64,000 nucleotides of DNA from Anthopleura xanthogrammica (Eukaryota > Cnidaria > Anthozoa > Actiniaria > Actiniidae). Positions 32,576 to 44,307 of this stretch are shown in pieces. Location: the NCBI GenBank assembly GCA_964019055.1, contig OZ025222.1, forward strand, positions 9,976,543 through 10,040,542, read 5' to 3'. Below the pieces are notes generated by a model, which did not search any database, was not told the DNA's origin, and saw only the letters and a list, made by a program, of their open reading frames with translations. Every line of letters starts with the position of its first letter. Position 1 is the first letter of the stretch. The position numbers were made by a program, and so were the translations under genes.

Positions 32576-33666
32576 TCATTGGGGTATTTTACAAAGATGG
32601 AAACATCGTATATTTTTAGTATTTTTATTCTTTATTTAGACTTGTCCTGGTAACGAACCATTCCTGCAACAAACTGCAGAAATGAAATTTTTATTTATTA
32701 TTACTCGAATTTCAGGCAAGTTTCTTTAACGTGAATAAATCTGGGTTGAACCAAGATTCGTGTTCTCTGGCGAATCTTTCTGGCATTTTTCCTAAATTTA
32801 GGAAAAGCTTTCAATCAAAATAGGTGGCAAGTTCATCAGTGCGAAATACCCAGCGAGTTTTGCCGGCCACCGCTGCTATTGAAAACATTGATACAGCGGC
32901 CATCTTGAATTATGGGATGCTGGGGGGGCAAAATAATTTTTGAAAAATATATAGTATGTACAGCTGTCAGTGTATTATTGCCCTCTCGGCATCCCATGTC
33001 TTACTTAAAACAATAGAATACAAGTGGCTGCCGTATCGGTAAAAAGGCCCATTGTTTATTCTTTTTTTTAACTTCTAGCTCAAATATTATTGGTTGATTG
33101 ACAATTGTTTTTTTTTGGCATAAATATTGGGAAATTTACGAAAACATATACTAAAAAATTGAGAAATGAATGGGGATAAAATAACCCTTAAATTAGATAA
33201 ATATCCCATCAATTATTTCAAGACCCTTTTTTTCAGGGTCACTAAAATTTAGGCCCTCCCATTTTTCACCCTTCCTCTCCTCATTCAATAAATAATGAAC
33301 GGTCCCTAACAGCAATACATGTGGATCTCTAGCCAGCTGATCTGAAATAGTGACGTAGAAATGACGTCACTGCAAGAAGCCTGCGAAAATTGACTTATAA
33401 AAGTTTATATGCGAGATAAATCTAGATTTTCAGGAAAAGTTTTTGATATTTTACATACATTTACTATGATATTCATCCGTTTCACGATTCGCTGGGCTAC
33501 TAAGGATGATACCTCAGTTTTGCAAAGATTCTCGATTCTGATTGGCCAACATTTTTTGTCAGATCAGCTGGAGAAAGTGTTAATTATGTATGTATAACGA
33601 AAATCTTGCCTGGCTATAAGTGTGGGAATGCCAGTTTAGTTAATTTAGTTATGCCTTTTTTTATTG

Positions 33667-34230
33667 AATGGATGAATGAATAAATGAATGAATGGATGGA
33701 TGAATGAATGAATGGATGAATGAATTAATGGATGAATGAATGCATGTATGGATGAATGGATAAATGAATGCATGTATGGATGAATGGATAAATGAATGGA
33801 TGAATGAATGAATGAATGCATGTATGGATGAATGGATAAATGAATGGATGGATGAATGAATGGATAAATGAATGAATGCATGTATGGATGAATGGATAAA
33901 TGAATGGATGGATGGATGAATGCATGGATGAATGAATGAATGGATGGATAAATAAATGGATGGATAAATGAATGCATGTATGGATGAATGAATGGATGAA
34001 TGGATGAATGAAAGAATGAATGAATGCATGTATGGATGAATGAATGGATGGATGGATGAATGAGTGTATGCATAAATGAATGGATGAATGATGGATGGAT
34101 GGATGGATGGATGGATGAATGAATGGATGCATGAATAGATGGATGGATGAATGATGGATGGATGGATGGATGGATGGATGAATGAATGGATGCATGAATA
34201 GATGGATGGATGGATGAATGAATGAATAAA
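33667..34230. repeat. Tetranucleotide (ATGA/ATGG)n tract, third copy
   Basis: Longest of the three related tracts. It yields spurious minus-strand frames of up to 213 codons rich in Ile-His-Pro-Ser. Not coding. Confidence 0.95.
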
Positions 34231-34299
34231 TAAATACATTAATACACCAAACAGCAAACAAACGAACAAATAAACAAAAATATTAACGAAAAACACAAA

Positions 34300-35249
34300 C
34301 AATTTTAATAAACTACGTTTTAACTTGGAAATAAATTAATATATCGATAGATAAACAACGACAGATGATCAAAAAATCAAATTCGCTCTCCTTTTGAAGT
34401 TAGATAGGCCTTTATCAGATATAAATCTCTGTGTAGTTGGTTTTTGAAAATATTTTTCGTTTTCGAGAAAACGGCCAAAGAGTGTTTCGACCTGAGCCTC
34501 AAGTGAGAGACGCTCAAGAGGGGTCAAAATGGCAGAACTTTGATGTCTTAAAATTGTTGCACAGAGTTAATCTAGTACAACTGTAGATCCCGATAGATCC
34601 CGACAGCGGCGAAACTTTTGTTACCACTAGCTGTCGTTTCTTCTATGCCTCCCGAAAACCTAATTGACCCTAAATGCGGATTGGTACAATCAATTAAATC
34701 AATTAAACCTTTACTCAGTACAAAGTTTCTCGATATACCAAAGATACATTTATGTGTTTGTTTTCTGTAGCTTCTCCTTTCTTTGAGGGCGGTCTGAAGG
34801 GGTAAAACTGATGGGAGCTGGGATTCACCGTTTTTGAGGCTGGGAAAATGGGGTTTCATGCACTGGGACTGGAATTTAGCCATTACTGGGATTACAATTT
34901 TTTCTAGCTCTCCAACCCTAGCTCTATAATGCAACTAGACCGTCGCTATGCTAGCCGCGTTCACTCTGGCTCCTATGGAGAAGAAGAGGCGTTAGTAAAA
35001 CAGGGAATGACTGGGAATGGAGACCTAAATGAGAGATTATCAGTTCAAACATGTGAAACTGGTCATGGCGTCCAGAATGTTGTGTTTTTATAACGGGAAA
35101 TGTACCAAATTGAGTGCAATGGTTCACAAACGTCGGAAATATGTTTGAAAAAAAGGAACAGTCGGGTAATCAGTAGGTATTACTAAAATAGGAAATGGGG
35201 AATGATGAATGGAGACTGGGACATAGGTATTACACTGATACATGTTAGT
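34300..35249. other. No gene recognised
   Basis: A minus-strand frame of 120 codons (34572-34934) has no recognisable domain and lacks a counterpart elsewhere in the window. Otherwise nothing stands out. Confidence 0.4.
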
Positions 35250-36129
35250 TTAGTACATTGTAATTCCATTGTAACATATTGAATAAAGTGCGATAGCAAA
35301 ACACTGCTTATCAGCACAATAAATAATACCAACAGCTGTATATTCCACTGTTAAAATGAATGATTCAAAAGCTCTTTCTAGGGCCATAGTATAGTGATAT
35401 TCCTCAATTGTAGCATCCCCATGTACATTACCAGTATAGCTTTCACTGTATTCAAGCTGATAATTTTCCTCTAATACTGTAAGCATTGTTGGTAATTCTG
35501 TTAGCATCAGGAAGGACTATCCGGGCTAATTGTGACAAACTAGAATAGAGTTGATTTCCAACATCCATTATTTGCACCAAGTCTCTAGGGGAGAGTATTC
35601 CTCTCACATTGTAATATATCAAAGCACATAAACTCAATGCAACACATTGTTGTCCAGCATTTTGCCCAAATATAATAACATCCCCTTGACTATATGGTGC
35701 CCTTATTGTTTTACTAGGATCAACATGCATGGAGATCATGTACAGTGACAAGTAGTTACTTAGGTCCTTCTGTCCATGTGTACTTTCCCTCAAACAGCGT
35801 TTGTAACCACGATTGAAGGAATAGCATCGTTTTCGTACTTTATAATTTGGTTTTCTTACCCGTGTACGTACCAACCGTGCATAACTATTCCTTTACTTGT
35901 GACTTGGTCTATGGATTTTCGACGACTTTGGAGTGTTTTTAAGTATTCGTCTGCAAACAGACTTCCGTAGCTTTTTGCTTTCGTGAAAGAGACGTCCCAA
36001 CCTATTCAGTGGTATTCTGCTCGGTTCACAATCACGTCTATACCCATGGCATGTACACACAACACGATTGTAATTATAATATAAATACTTGGCATGACGA
36101 GATCTGAATTCTTTTACTATTATTCTCAC
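35250..36129 (-). pseudogene. Broken transposon-type protein with papain-like peptidase-like domain
   Basis: Three overlapping minus-strand frames (36129-35893, 35874-35452, 35507-35250) together look like one decayed protein of about 240 residues: a basic N-terminal part with CTCHGYRRDC, then SQGDVIIFGQNAGQQC, then SYTGNV and a C-terminal VGIIYCADKQCFAIALYS. The QGD..FG..AG.QC signature recalls a papain-like cysteine peptidase-like domain found in uncharacterised invertebrate mobile-element proteins and in some large DNA virus tegument proteins; this is from memory and not certain. The frame breaks near 35500 and again near 35880, so it is not functional as read. Confidence 0.4.
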
Positions 36130-36157
36130 TTTAAGATCATGTGTTATTATTAGATAA

Positions 36158-36835
36158 ATTAGGTACGTGTAATGTAGTAGATCTCTTAGTATGTTCTAGA
36201 TAAGATTGACTGTAAGGTTCTACAATACACAGTTTTGATCATGGAAGAGTTGAACTTGTAACTGTCTGATTTGATCGCCTGTAAAAACCTCATTTAACCA
36301 ACTAACCAGATAGGATAATGCTTGTAGGATAATGAAATACTAGAATATGATTACCAAGCGGTTTAGCTGGGCCTATATCAGTCGTCTGTTAACGAACAGT
36401 TTTGATCATCGATCGATCGAGGGACGCTATTCCCTGTTTGTCAGTGAAAGAAAAAGAAAAAGAGAGTCTTTCAGCAGGGAGGGAAGGGACGCTATAAATG
36501 TGGGTGTTGTCAGCATCTATACATGCGCCAGGCTTTAAACTTCGCCGCCATTTTGTTTGCGTTTTGAGCCGTGGTAGAAGTTAGTGGACGATCTAGGCCT
36601 GTTTAATGAATATACGAGAGAGGCCATCAAAGGGATTAGACAGTCTATCTGCATTTGTAGTGCTGTGGATGATTATTTTCAATGTGAAGCTCGTAGATTA
36701 CGAAATAATTAGGATCAAAGTCCGTCGAAAGAAGGAAAATGTTTCAAAACCACCTACATTCTTCCCGCAGGGTTTATACAAATCGAAGATGATTAAAAGG
36801 AATGCCTGCCAGTCACTGAAGTTTGTAGTAATATT
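36158..36835 (+). repeat. Flanking block X' (right copy), possible promoter-like sequence
   Basis: Counterpart of 26279-27200. It adds GCCGCCATTTT at 36544-36554, the inverted form of the YY1 promoter motif. It lies about 740 bp before copy B begins. Confidence 0.65.
36544..36554 (-). promoter_or_regulatory. YY1-type word GCCGCCATTTT
   Basis: Reverse complement of AAAATGGCGGC. In the left block the corresponding bases are lost (about 26962), so the site is specific to the right block. Functional use is inference. Confidence 0.3.
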
Positions 36836-37573
36836 TTGAAGCTTTGATACATTCTGTGAATTACAGTTGTCTGACCTGAGTCTATACGTATCAATAAAAT
36901 ATTTTGCTCTGTTTGGTATACTAAAATCTTAAGCTCATAAAGTTATGCGCCCGAGCCAACTTTGGCGAGTTTTGAGTAAAAAAATTATTCCTTTTTGTAC
37001 ATCAAATAAGCATATGTTCTACTTTCAATAAACTAACCATGAAGAAGAGTACATGAAGAAGATGTGGTTTATTGAGAACCAAGTTTGTTAGTAGCTAATT
37101 GAAACGAGGTTGACATGTTAACGACATCAATAAGGAAATCAAAGACCCGTAGTTTTCATGGGAGGAGAGAAGGGAAATTGTGAAAAAGAATTTCTTATTC
37201 TACTTTTTGGTCTTTTTTATCATCAAATTCTTGCAGGATTGAAGTCGTATTGATAGGATATTGATATTTCACAAACAATAATGAATGTCAATCTGCAGTA
37301 GACCCATAAGTGATGAGACAAATGCTTGATCGATCAAGAAGAAGAAGACTGTTTATTTAAACTATCAACCGTGATACAAACTATTTAGAAAGATGGATAA
37401 TAATTATCTTTATTGAATATTAATTATCCTGATGTACCCGTGTTAGTAATGTGCTGAAATAATGAAGTAAAGGTCGTTTGTGAATAGATAAAGATAAAAT
37501 CGCACCCATCGTTTTCATAACAGCGAAAAGAACTTATAATATTTTGTTTTGATGTGCCCACCCAGCCATCGTG
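36836..37573. other. Spacer before copy B, no gene recognised
   Basis: AT-rich, without long open frames, inverted repeats or recognised elements. Its left partner, if any, lies outside the window. Confidence 0.5.
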
Positions 37574-38209
37574 TTTATGTCTAAGTTACGCCACTGGAAG
37601 CCATATTTCGACAATATACAACATTCTAGAATATCTATATTTGTGAAACCTAACTGTATTATATAATATTGAATACAAAATAACACTTGAAATTGAGCAA
37701 ACGAACATCTGAACCACCAAACCCGAGACCTAATCTATAGAATATGTTGGGGCCCAGTTCTAGTCAGTTTGTTGTACATAAAGTTTTATCAGGATTTTTA
37801 ACAGTTCCTTTTCTAAATGACTAATGTATTTTCGTTGGTCTGATACAGTTAATAAGCTGATCTTCGAAAGATTTGTACGAGTTAAAGGAAACTGAAGCTG
37901 GAAAGAAGTGAAAGCGGAGTCTTGACCAACGTGGTTTCATTAAAGAATCCTCAAATTGAAACATTAAGGTAAACTAAATAAGGAACAAATTGAAATAAAA
38001 GAGGACTTTGCAGTTTAAATTAGTTTTCAACCTCCAATTGATTTTGAGTTGACGAGATTCGTATTTTCTAGGTATTGAAAGCTCAGCAGCCAAGGAATCA
38101 CAATACTGACAAATATTGAAATTGCAAGAAGTACCAGAACTAGCACCGCTACAGAGGTAAGCATACTAACTGCAAGTGAATTATTGAAATCATGTTTATC
38201 TACTGTAAC

Positions 38210-38536
38210 TGTGCAAACAATATAACCGTGAAACACAAAAACTATTTAGTCGAAATTTAGTAGAAATTAGTGAAAAATAGTCGAAGTGTGAATAGACTAA
38301 AATTAATTTAGTGTGCAGTGCAATCAGCCAAGTGTCCTAGCACACAATACGCAAGTAAAATCGTTTTGGAGTCTATTCGTTTGCGCTGCCGCAAAATCAA
38401 GACGCAATTCCACAATTATACGAAATGTATACAGTGCACGCATTCGCGGTTCAGTGATCACACTAAATTAACAATAGACTTATTTAGCAGAATTAGTTTT
38501 TGTTAATGTTTCACGGTTATATTGTTTGCACTCTAG
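38210..38536. mobile_element. Inverted-repeat element, copy B, left end eroded
   Basis: Partner of the element at 639-1063. The left end has lost the outer AGAG bases and the internal direct repeat occurs once. The right end (38507-38536) is unchanged. Confidence 0.7.
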
Positions 38537-38870
38537 CTAGTGTAAGCAGTTTATGTTGAAAATCAAGAAATTTAAGATGTTTCCGCACTGTTTTCAAACA
38601 ACCGCACCGAACTTTTTGAGCTGCCGTTAAACTAACTTTCCTTAGTTCAATTATTATGAAATTCATACAAGATATTCTCTTTAGATTGAAGAAGAAAAAA
38701 AATTCAAAATTTCAGCAAAAGCAGCGATAAACAAGAATATTCGAATTCAGCTAAGTCTCAAGTCTCAGCGATTACGACGGTATCTAAAAAAAACAATTCT
38801 GTTAAATGGCAAACAAAATATTTTGAGTAAATCGTAAAAACCTTTTAGATCTGAGATTTTGCATCCTTTG

Positions 38871-39004
38871 CATCCATCCCATCCATCCCATCCATCCCAT
38901 CCATCCCATCCATCCCATCCATCCCATCCATCCCATCCATCCCATCCATCCCATCCATCCCATCCATCTCATCCATCCCATCCATCCCATCCCATCCATC
39001 TATC
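38871..39004. repeat. 9-bp minisatellite (ATCCATCCC)n, copy B
   Basis: Shorter allele of the array at 1389-1687, about 14 units. Confidence 0.95.
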
Positions 39005-39115
39005 CAGGAGAAAGAAAAATAGAGTTAATAAACTAGTTCTCGATACTAAGAAGAAATTCTTTCAAAACCAGATTACTCCGGTAATTCCAAAATGACTTTG
39101 AACGACTTGAGAGGA

Positions 39116-39596
39116 AAGAAATCCAGTGCTACAGAAATTAAAGAAATGTAAATCGGTCCATCTGAATCAGTAACGTGTGCAAGTGAAATAGAAGATGTTT
39201 TGAATTCTCATTTCACTGAGATTGCTGCAAAACTCGCATCCGAAATTGATCTAGACTTGGGTGATGTAAGCCCAGACTATTTCATGAATAGAGTTGACTC
39301 AGTCTTTAGATCCTACGAGAGTACTGGATCTCTTAAATATCGTTAATGTCCTAAAAGCTACCGGCCTCGATGGAATTTCTAACTTTCTATTGAAAAGTGC
39401 AGCACCATTCATTCATAAATCATTAGCGGAACTATTCAATCTTTCACTCTCTAATACTTTTCCAGCAGATTGGAAATATTTTTAGATTTTCAATATTCTA
39501 CGGCCTCTAGGTAGAGCAAAATTAAGTATTATTTCTGTACTTAATATTGATAGAGCAACCGTGTTTAAATAAAGATTTCAATCAATCAATCAATCC
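39116..39596 (+). mobile_element. Internally deleted LINE fragment, copy B
   Basis: Counterpart of 1800-2280 with the same internal deletion and the same (AATC)n tail, so insertion and deletion predate the segmental duplication. Confidence 0.7.
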
Positions 39597-39836
39597 ATCC
39601 CACCAGAGATTCAAGAAGATAATCCCTGATCTCTGCATCGATTATTGACCATTTTTCTTTGGAATTTTTTACCTCTAATTATTATCCTCTGTTTTAGATT
39701 ACAGTTTCTTCAAATATTATACATTATTATAAATTTTCAGTTTCATGAGATATTTGTAAACTTTTAGAATTTCAATATTCTACGGCCTCTAGATAGAGCA
39801 GAACTAAGCAATGTTAATGTACAGAGTTGATAGAGT

Positions 39837-39977
39837 CAGGGGCGTAGCCAGGATTTTGCCTTGGGGGATCAACCAAAAAAAAAAACGGCCAACCATAAAT
39901 GGCAAACCAAAAGAACGGCAAAGACGATGGAGGAGGGGGCCCATCCAGGCTCCCTGGGCCCCCTGACTACGCCCCTG
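39837..39977. mobile_element. CAGGGGCGTAG inverted-repeat element, copy B
   Basis: Exact positional counterpart of 2521-2661, so its insertion predates the segmental duplication. Confidence 0.7.
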
Positions 39978-40530
39978 AAAGTAACCGTGCTTAATTAAAT
40001 AAAGGTTTTAATCAATCAATCTATTTATTCATTCATTTATTTTTGTCTCCATATTTCTTGTACAACTTCCCATATCTAACTGGCATTAAAATGGCTTCCA
40101 AGAATCTAATGTAAGTTTTATTCAACAGAAATAAACCTGATGGCAACTGGTTGGGCAGCAATTGGACTTCATCAAGAATCTTGAAGAATGGGAACAAACT
40201 GAGAAAAGCATATAAAGACCACTATCAAGAATAGTGAACAACGAGTGATGGACGAGCTAAAAGAAATGAAAGAAAAATTAGGTATCTACTGTTTTCTCTT
40301 TTTCCATTTTGATATGGCCGCTTAGAAAATACGATTTTTATCTTTTGATGAAAACTTCGACACTCAAAGACAAAATTGGCATTTCAACGCGCCTTTGTAA
40401 TTATGATCTTTTTAATAATGATGATGATGATATACAGAGTATTCTAGCATCTCTAAGCGTCTTGCAATAACTATAAAATTATATATATATATATATATAT
40501 TTAGTAAATAAACCCTTCCTGGCGGCTGGG

Positions 40531-40660
40531 ATATCGGCTGATAATGTCCAAGGATGAGAAATGGTCCGTAAAAAGAACATTTGGCCGAGAAGCGAAGCTT
40601 CGAGGGCAAATGTGATATTTTGAGGACCATTTCTCATCCAAGGACAATATCAGCTGATAT
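40531..40660. repeat. Hairpin element, copy B
   Basis: Counterpart of 3248-3377 with a few substitutions in loop and arms. Confidence 0.7.
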
Positions 40661-41641
40661 TATTTTATAACCCAACGACTTCACTGAAATTAATTCAGCA
40701 AACTGCATCGACTCGTCATCTCCAGAGTTTTCAAAAAACAATTCTCTCTCGTCTCCAAGCTGGATATAAAAACAATTATTTTGGTAAATGAAAGCTGTTT
40801 GACATTGAACTATTCTATTGTTTGACATTTGTTGTCGAATTCTTTGTTGGTTTTTAGTAGTTTATATAAAAACAATTTCGAAAACAAACCAAAAACTTCA
40901 TTCACGAAACATGGATGCTTACCATTGAAGACATTTACAGTATATTTTGTTGATTTTTTCGTGTTTCCTGGCGTAGTTTTCTCAACCAGTCTTTGTATTT
41001 TACTCTCACTTGTTTGTAAAAACCGAGTTTCTTTGTTTTCCGTGTTTTTTCTTTTCTTTTTTTAACGTTTTTACCTTCTGCTGGACGAATATCACTTCGG
41101 ACGGGGGATATCGCCTGATACCCGTCCTGCACGTGACCCATTTGAACCAATGACAGTGCGCGAAAATTCATCATTGGGTTATAAATCTACATATACAGCC
41201 TACAGATATCATTCCTGATATTTTTTTCAGAAAGCCCAAGTGATAGGCAACCCGAAAAAAATATCAGTGATGATATCCCATAATTTCTGATATACTTTTT
41301 GTATATATATCAGGAATATCATAATTTCTGCATATCGCTATACATATATAGATATAGATGTATATGTCTATACTGTCGGTAGAGTGCTCAATACATTAAA
41401 ATGTAGAGCATTATAAATACATAACGAATTACATAGGGCTGACAGAAGGCACATTCAAGCAACGATACACACAGCATAAGCTATCATTCCGAAACAAAAA
41501 ATATGCCAACAGCACTGAACTCTCAAAACATATCTGGAAACTTAAAGAAGACAAGAAGGACTGCCTATACACTATCAAATGGTCAATTAATTATCACCTC
41601 AGCAAGCTCATACAGCAACATTTCTAAAAAATGCAACCTAT

Positions 41642-43189
41642 CCCTGGTGCAAATCTTGGACAGGATCCTGCCAGGATCCTACCAGGATCTTACCAGATCC
41701 TGCTAAGGATCTTGTACAGGATCCTGTATCAATATCCTACAGGATCTTGTACAAGATCCTACCAGGATCCTACAGGATCTTACCAGGATCCTACCAGGAT
41801 CTTACCAGATACTACTAAGGATCTTGTACAGGATCCTGTATCAATATCCTACAGGATCTTGTACAAGATCCTACAGGATCCTACAGGATCTTGTACAAGA
41901 TCCTACCAGGATCTTACCAGGATCCTACTCAGGATCTTGAACAGGATCCTGATAGGATCCCTGTATCAAGATTCTACAGAATCTTGTACAAGCTACAGGA
42001 TCTTACCAGGATCCTACTCAGGATCTTGAACAGGATCCTGATGGGATCCCTGTATCAAGATTCTACAGGATCTTTTACAAGATCCTACAGGATCCTACAA
42101 TATCCTACTCAGGATCTCGTACAGGATCTTGTACAGGATCATGTATCAAGATCCTACAGGATCCTGTTAGGATCCTACAGGATGTTGTTAGGATCCTAGA
42201 CTAATCCTGTATACATTGCAGTAATTTATTTATAGTTTTCTAATTCGCAATATTATAAAAAGGTTTTATTTTTTTATTAAATAAAAATTAGAAATTCCAA
42301 AAAAACAAAAACAAAAGAGTACAAACCCAACATTTTTTTGGCCTCAACCTCCCCTCCCGAGTTCTCTTCTATTTCCCTACCTCCTTCTACTCTACCACCC
42401 CTCCCATTCAATGCTTGCACCCCTCCCCACTCTGTTTTACTAGTTATTATTATTATTTCATTATTTTATTTTTTACTTACCTCAGTGGGGCTTGAACCTC
42501 CAACCTTTGGCTTACAAGCCGAACACTTTACCAACTTGACCATTGAAGAATTATTAAAAGAATCACCATACATTTGCATTTTATTTATGACTTTCAATTC
42601 CATGATGTCATTGAAGTGATTGAAATTCATGCATGCTTTGTAGTAGCAAGATATTACCTCTGGATCCTACAGGATCCTACCCAGGATCCTGTTCACACTC
42701 AATTAGGATCTTATTCAGGATCTTAATTAAGATCTTTTACAGGATCCTACAGGATCCTACCCAGGATCCTGTTCACACTCAATTAGGATCTTATTCAGGA
42801 TCTTAATTAAGATCTTTTACAGGATCCTACCCAGGATCTTGTTCACACTCAATTAGGATCTTATCCAGGATCCTAATTAGGATCTTTTACAGGATCCTGA
42901 TCAGTGCTATATTTTAAGATCTTACATATGCTAGGATCCCATCATCTCCTAGTTTTTGACTCCATTTTAGGATCCTATCTAGGATCTTATACATGATCTT
43001 ATTTAGGATCCTAATTCTTCTTAGGATATTACATAGGAATTAATGTAATGCAAGATCCTATTCTTATGCAGGATCCTACCTAGGATCCCAACTAGAATCC
43101 TGTTCCTAAGCAAGATCTTACTCAGGATCCTATTTCTAAACAAGATCCTATAGGATCCTACAGGATACTGTGTAAGATTTGCACCAGGG
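41642..43189. mobile_element. Terminal-inverted-repeat element filled with GATC palindromes (copy B)
   Basis: Same ends and same insertion site as 4173-5232 but about 490 bp longer. The extra length is additional AGGATCCT-type blocks on both sides of the unique middle, showing that the satellite part changes length quickly. Confidence 0.8.
42480..42542 (-). repeat. tRNA-like SINE head, antisense (copy B)
   Basis: Counterpart of 4701-4763 with nearly identical sequence. Confidence 0.5.
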
Positions 43190-43440
43190 ATGTCTAACAG
43201 AAAAACTCCAAATTATCAAAGCTGACAAAGCCAGCCTCCTAAACAAAAAGTCGGAGCTAATTTCTAAATGCCGACACGAAAACAAGTTTTATCTGGTAAA
43301 CACCTACTGCCGAATAACATGACATATCAGACATCAATAGGTCAACGAGACAACTCATCGAGTTAATGATATAACAATAGATTAATAGAACAATAGCGCC
43401 ATATATATGAATTATAGTAAGGATTATTCTTCATTAAAGC

Positions 43441-43480
43441 CTGTTTGATGATCGCGTAAGCGTGAAACTCCGAGTAACAG
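43441..43480 (+). ncRNA. Hammerhead-like motif with mutated core (copy B, first)
   Basis: Counterpart of 5487-5526, but the first core base is T (TTGATGA), a position essential for hammerhead activity. Stem I CTGT/ACAG and stem III are intact. Predicted inactive. Confidence 0.5.
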
Positions 43481-43619
43481 CAAAAGTGATGTACTCTTTA
43501 ATTTATCTTTAATCTACAATTTATATATATATATATATCTGGATGTGTCTTCTGACGTTTAAGTGCTCAATACATTGTAGAGTGTTATAGATTATAGATT
43601 ATAGATTTAAGATTAAAGA

Positions 43620-43659
43620 CTGTCTGAAGATCGCATAAGCATGAAACTCCGAGTAACAG
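43620..43659 (+). ncRNA. Hammerhead-like motif (copy B, second)
   Basis: A second copy 179 bp downstream, absent from copy A. Stem I CTGT/ACAG, core CTGAAGA (the fifth core base may vary), GAA, stem III ACT/AGT with CCG loop. Stem II is again imperfect. The DNA just before it (about 43565-43590) repeats part of the Penelope flank at 3911-3945, as expected for tandem Penelope ends. Confidence 0.5.
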
Positions 43660-43776
43660 CAAAAGTGATGTCTTGTCTTTGATCTATCTACAATCTATAT
43701 ATATATATATATATACCGCAATATGCAGAAATTATGATCCTCTTGATATATATACAAGTATATCAAAAGTATATTT

Positions 43777-43883
43777 AACAATTAGTCCTCGAGTCCGAAT
43801 CGTCTACGAGTCAATAGCCCATGAGACCGAAGGCCGAATGGGCTATTGACTTGTAGGCCATGAGGGCGAGAGGTCTAATTGTT
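43777..43883. mobile_element. Short palindromic element (copy B)
   Basis: Counterpart of 5669-5775, essentially identical. Confidence 0.6.
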
Positions 43884-44307
43884 TTAGTAAAAACCTACTA
43901 ATCGGTCCAATAAAAGGATGCAAAAAGTTTTGGATTTTGCTTTAAATATTTTTTTTTTGGTTTTCAAAACCGGCGCTTTTCGCTACTAGAGGTCTATCAC
44001 TAATAGACCCCTAGTAGCTCAGCCAATCACAGGGCTCAAGCTTACAATTTACTATGAGTGAAAACATGAAATGTAACGGTTTGTTTGTCCTCATCAGTAG
44101 CCCTGATGAAGACTTTTTAATAAAGTCGAAAATTTGGCTGTAAAGGTTTATTATCCAGCTTTTTGATAATTTATACATTGATTCTGGGAAAACGTTAAAC
44201 ACAAAGAAGATTTTGAAGATATATATATATAAGGCTTTATCAGTTTTGATAAAGATAACAATATGATGTTGATAAATTTATTGAAAGCACAGATTATTTT
44301 TTTTCAG

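Larger units (their letters stand above)
31860..34240 (+). repeat. Third, truncated copy of the NLR upstream region
   Basis: 31860-33660 follows 6186-7170 (copy A) and 44292-45270 (copy B): RHIM-like exon, linker exon remnant, the GTTCATTATT element and GCCTGGCTATA, then the tetranucleotide tract. The NACHT exon itself is missing. It has an extra segment at 32310-33060 not found in A or B. Confidence 0.8.
41436..43300 (+). mobile_element. Penelope-like GIY-YIG endonuclease fragment, interrupted (copy B)
   Basis: Counterpart of 3971-5345. The frame is interrupted at the same base by the larger version of the GATC-rich element (41642-43189). Confidence 0.75.

Noticed and set aside
33661..34302. 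Ile-His-Pro-Ser-rich open frames of up to 213 codons (minus)
   Set aside because: Pure products of ATGA/ATGG tetranucleotide repeats, open in three frames and unconserved in length.
34572..34934. 120-codon minus-strand frame
   Set aside because: No recognisable motif, no second copy to compare, and it could occur by chance in 64 kb.
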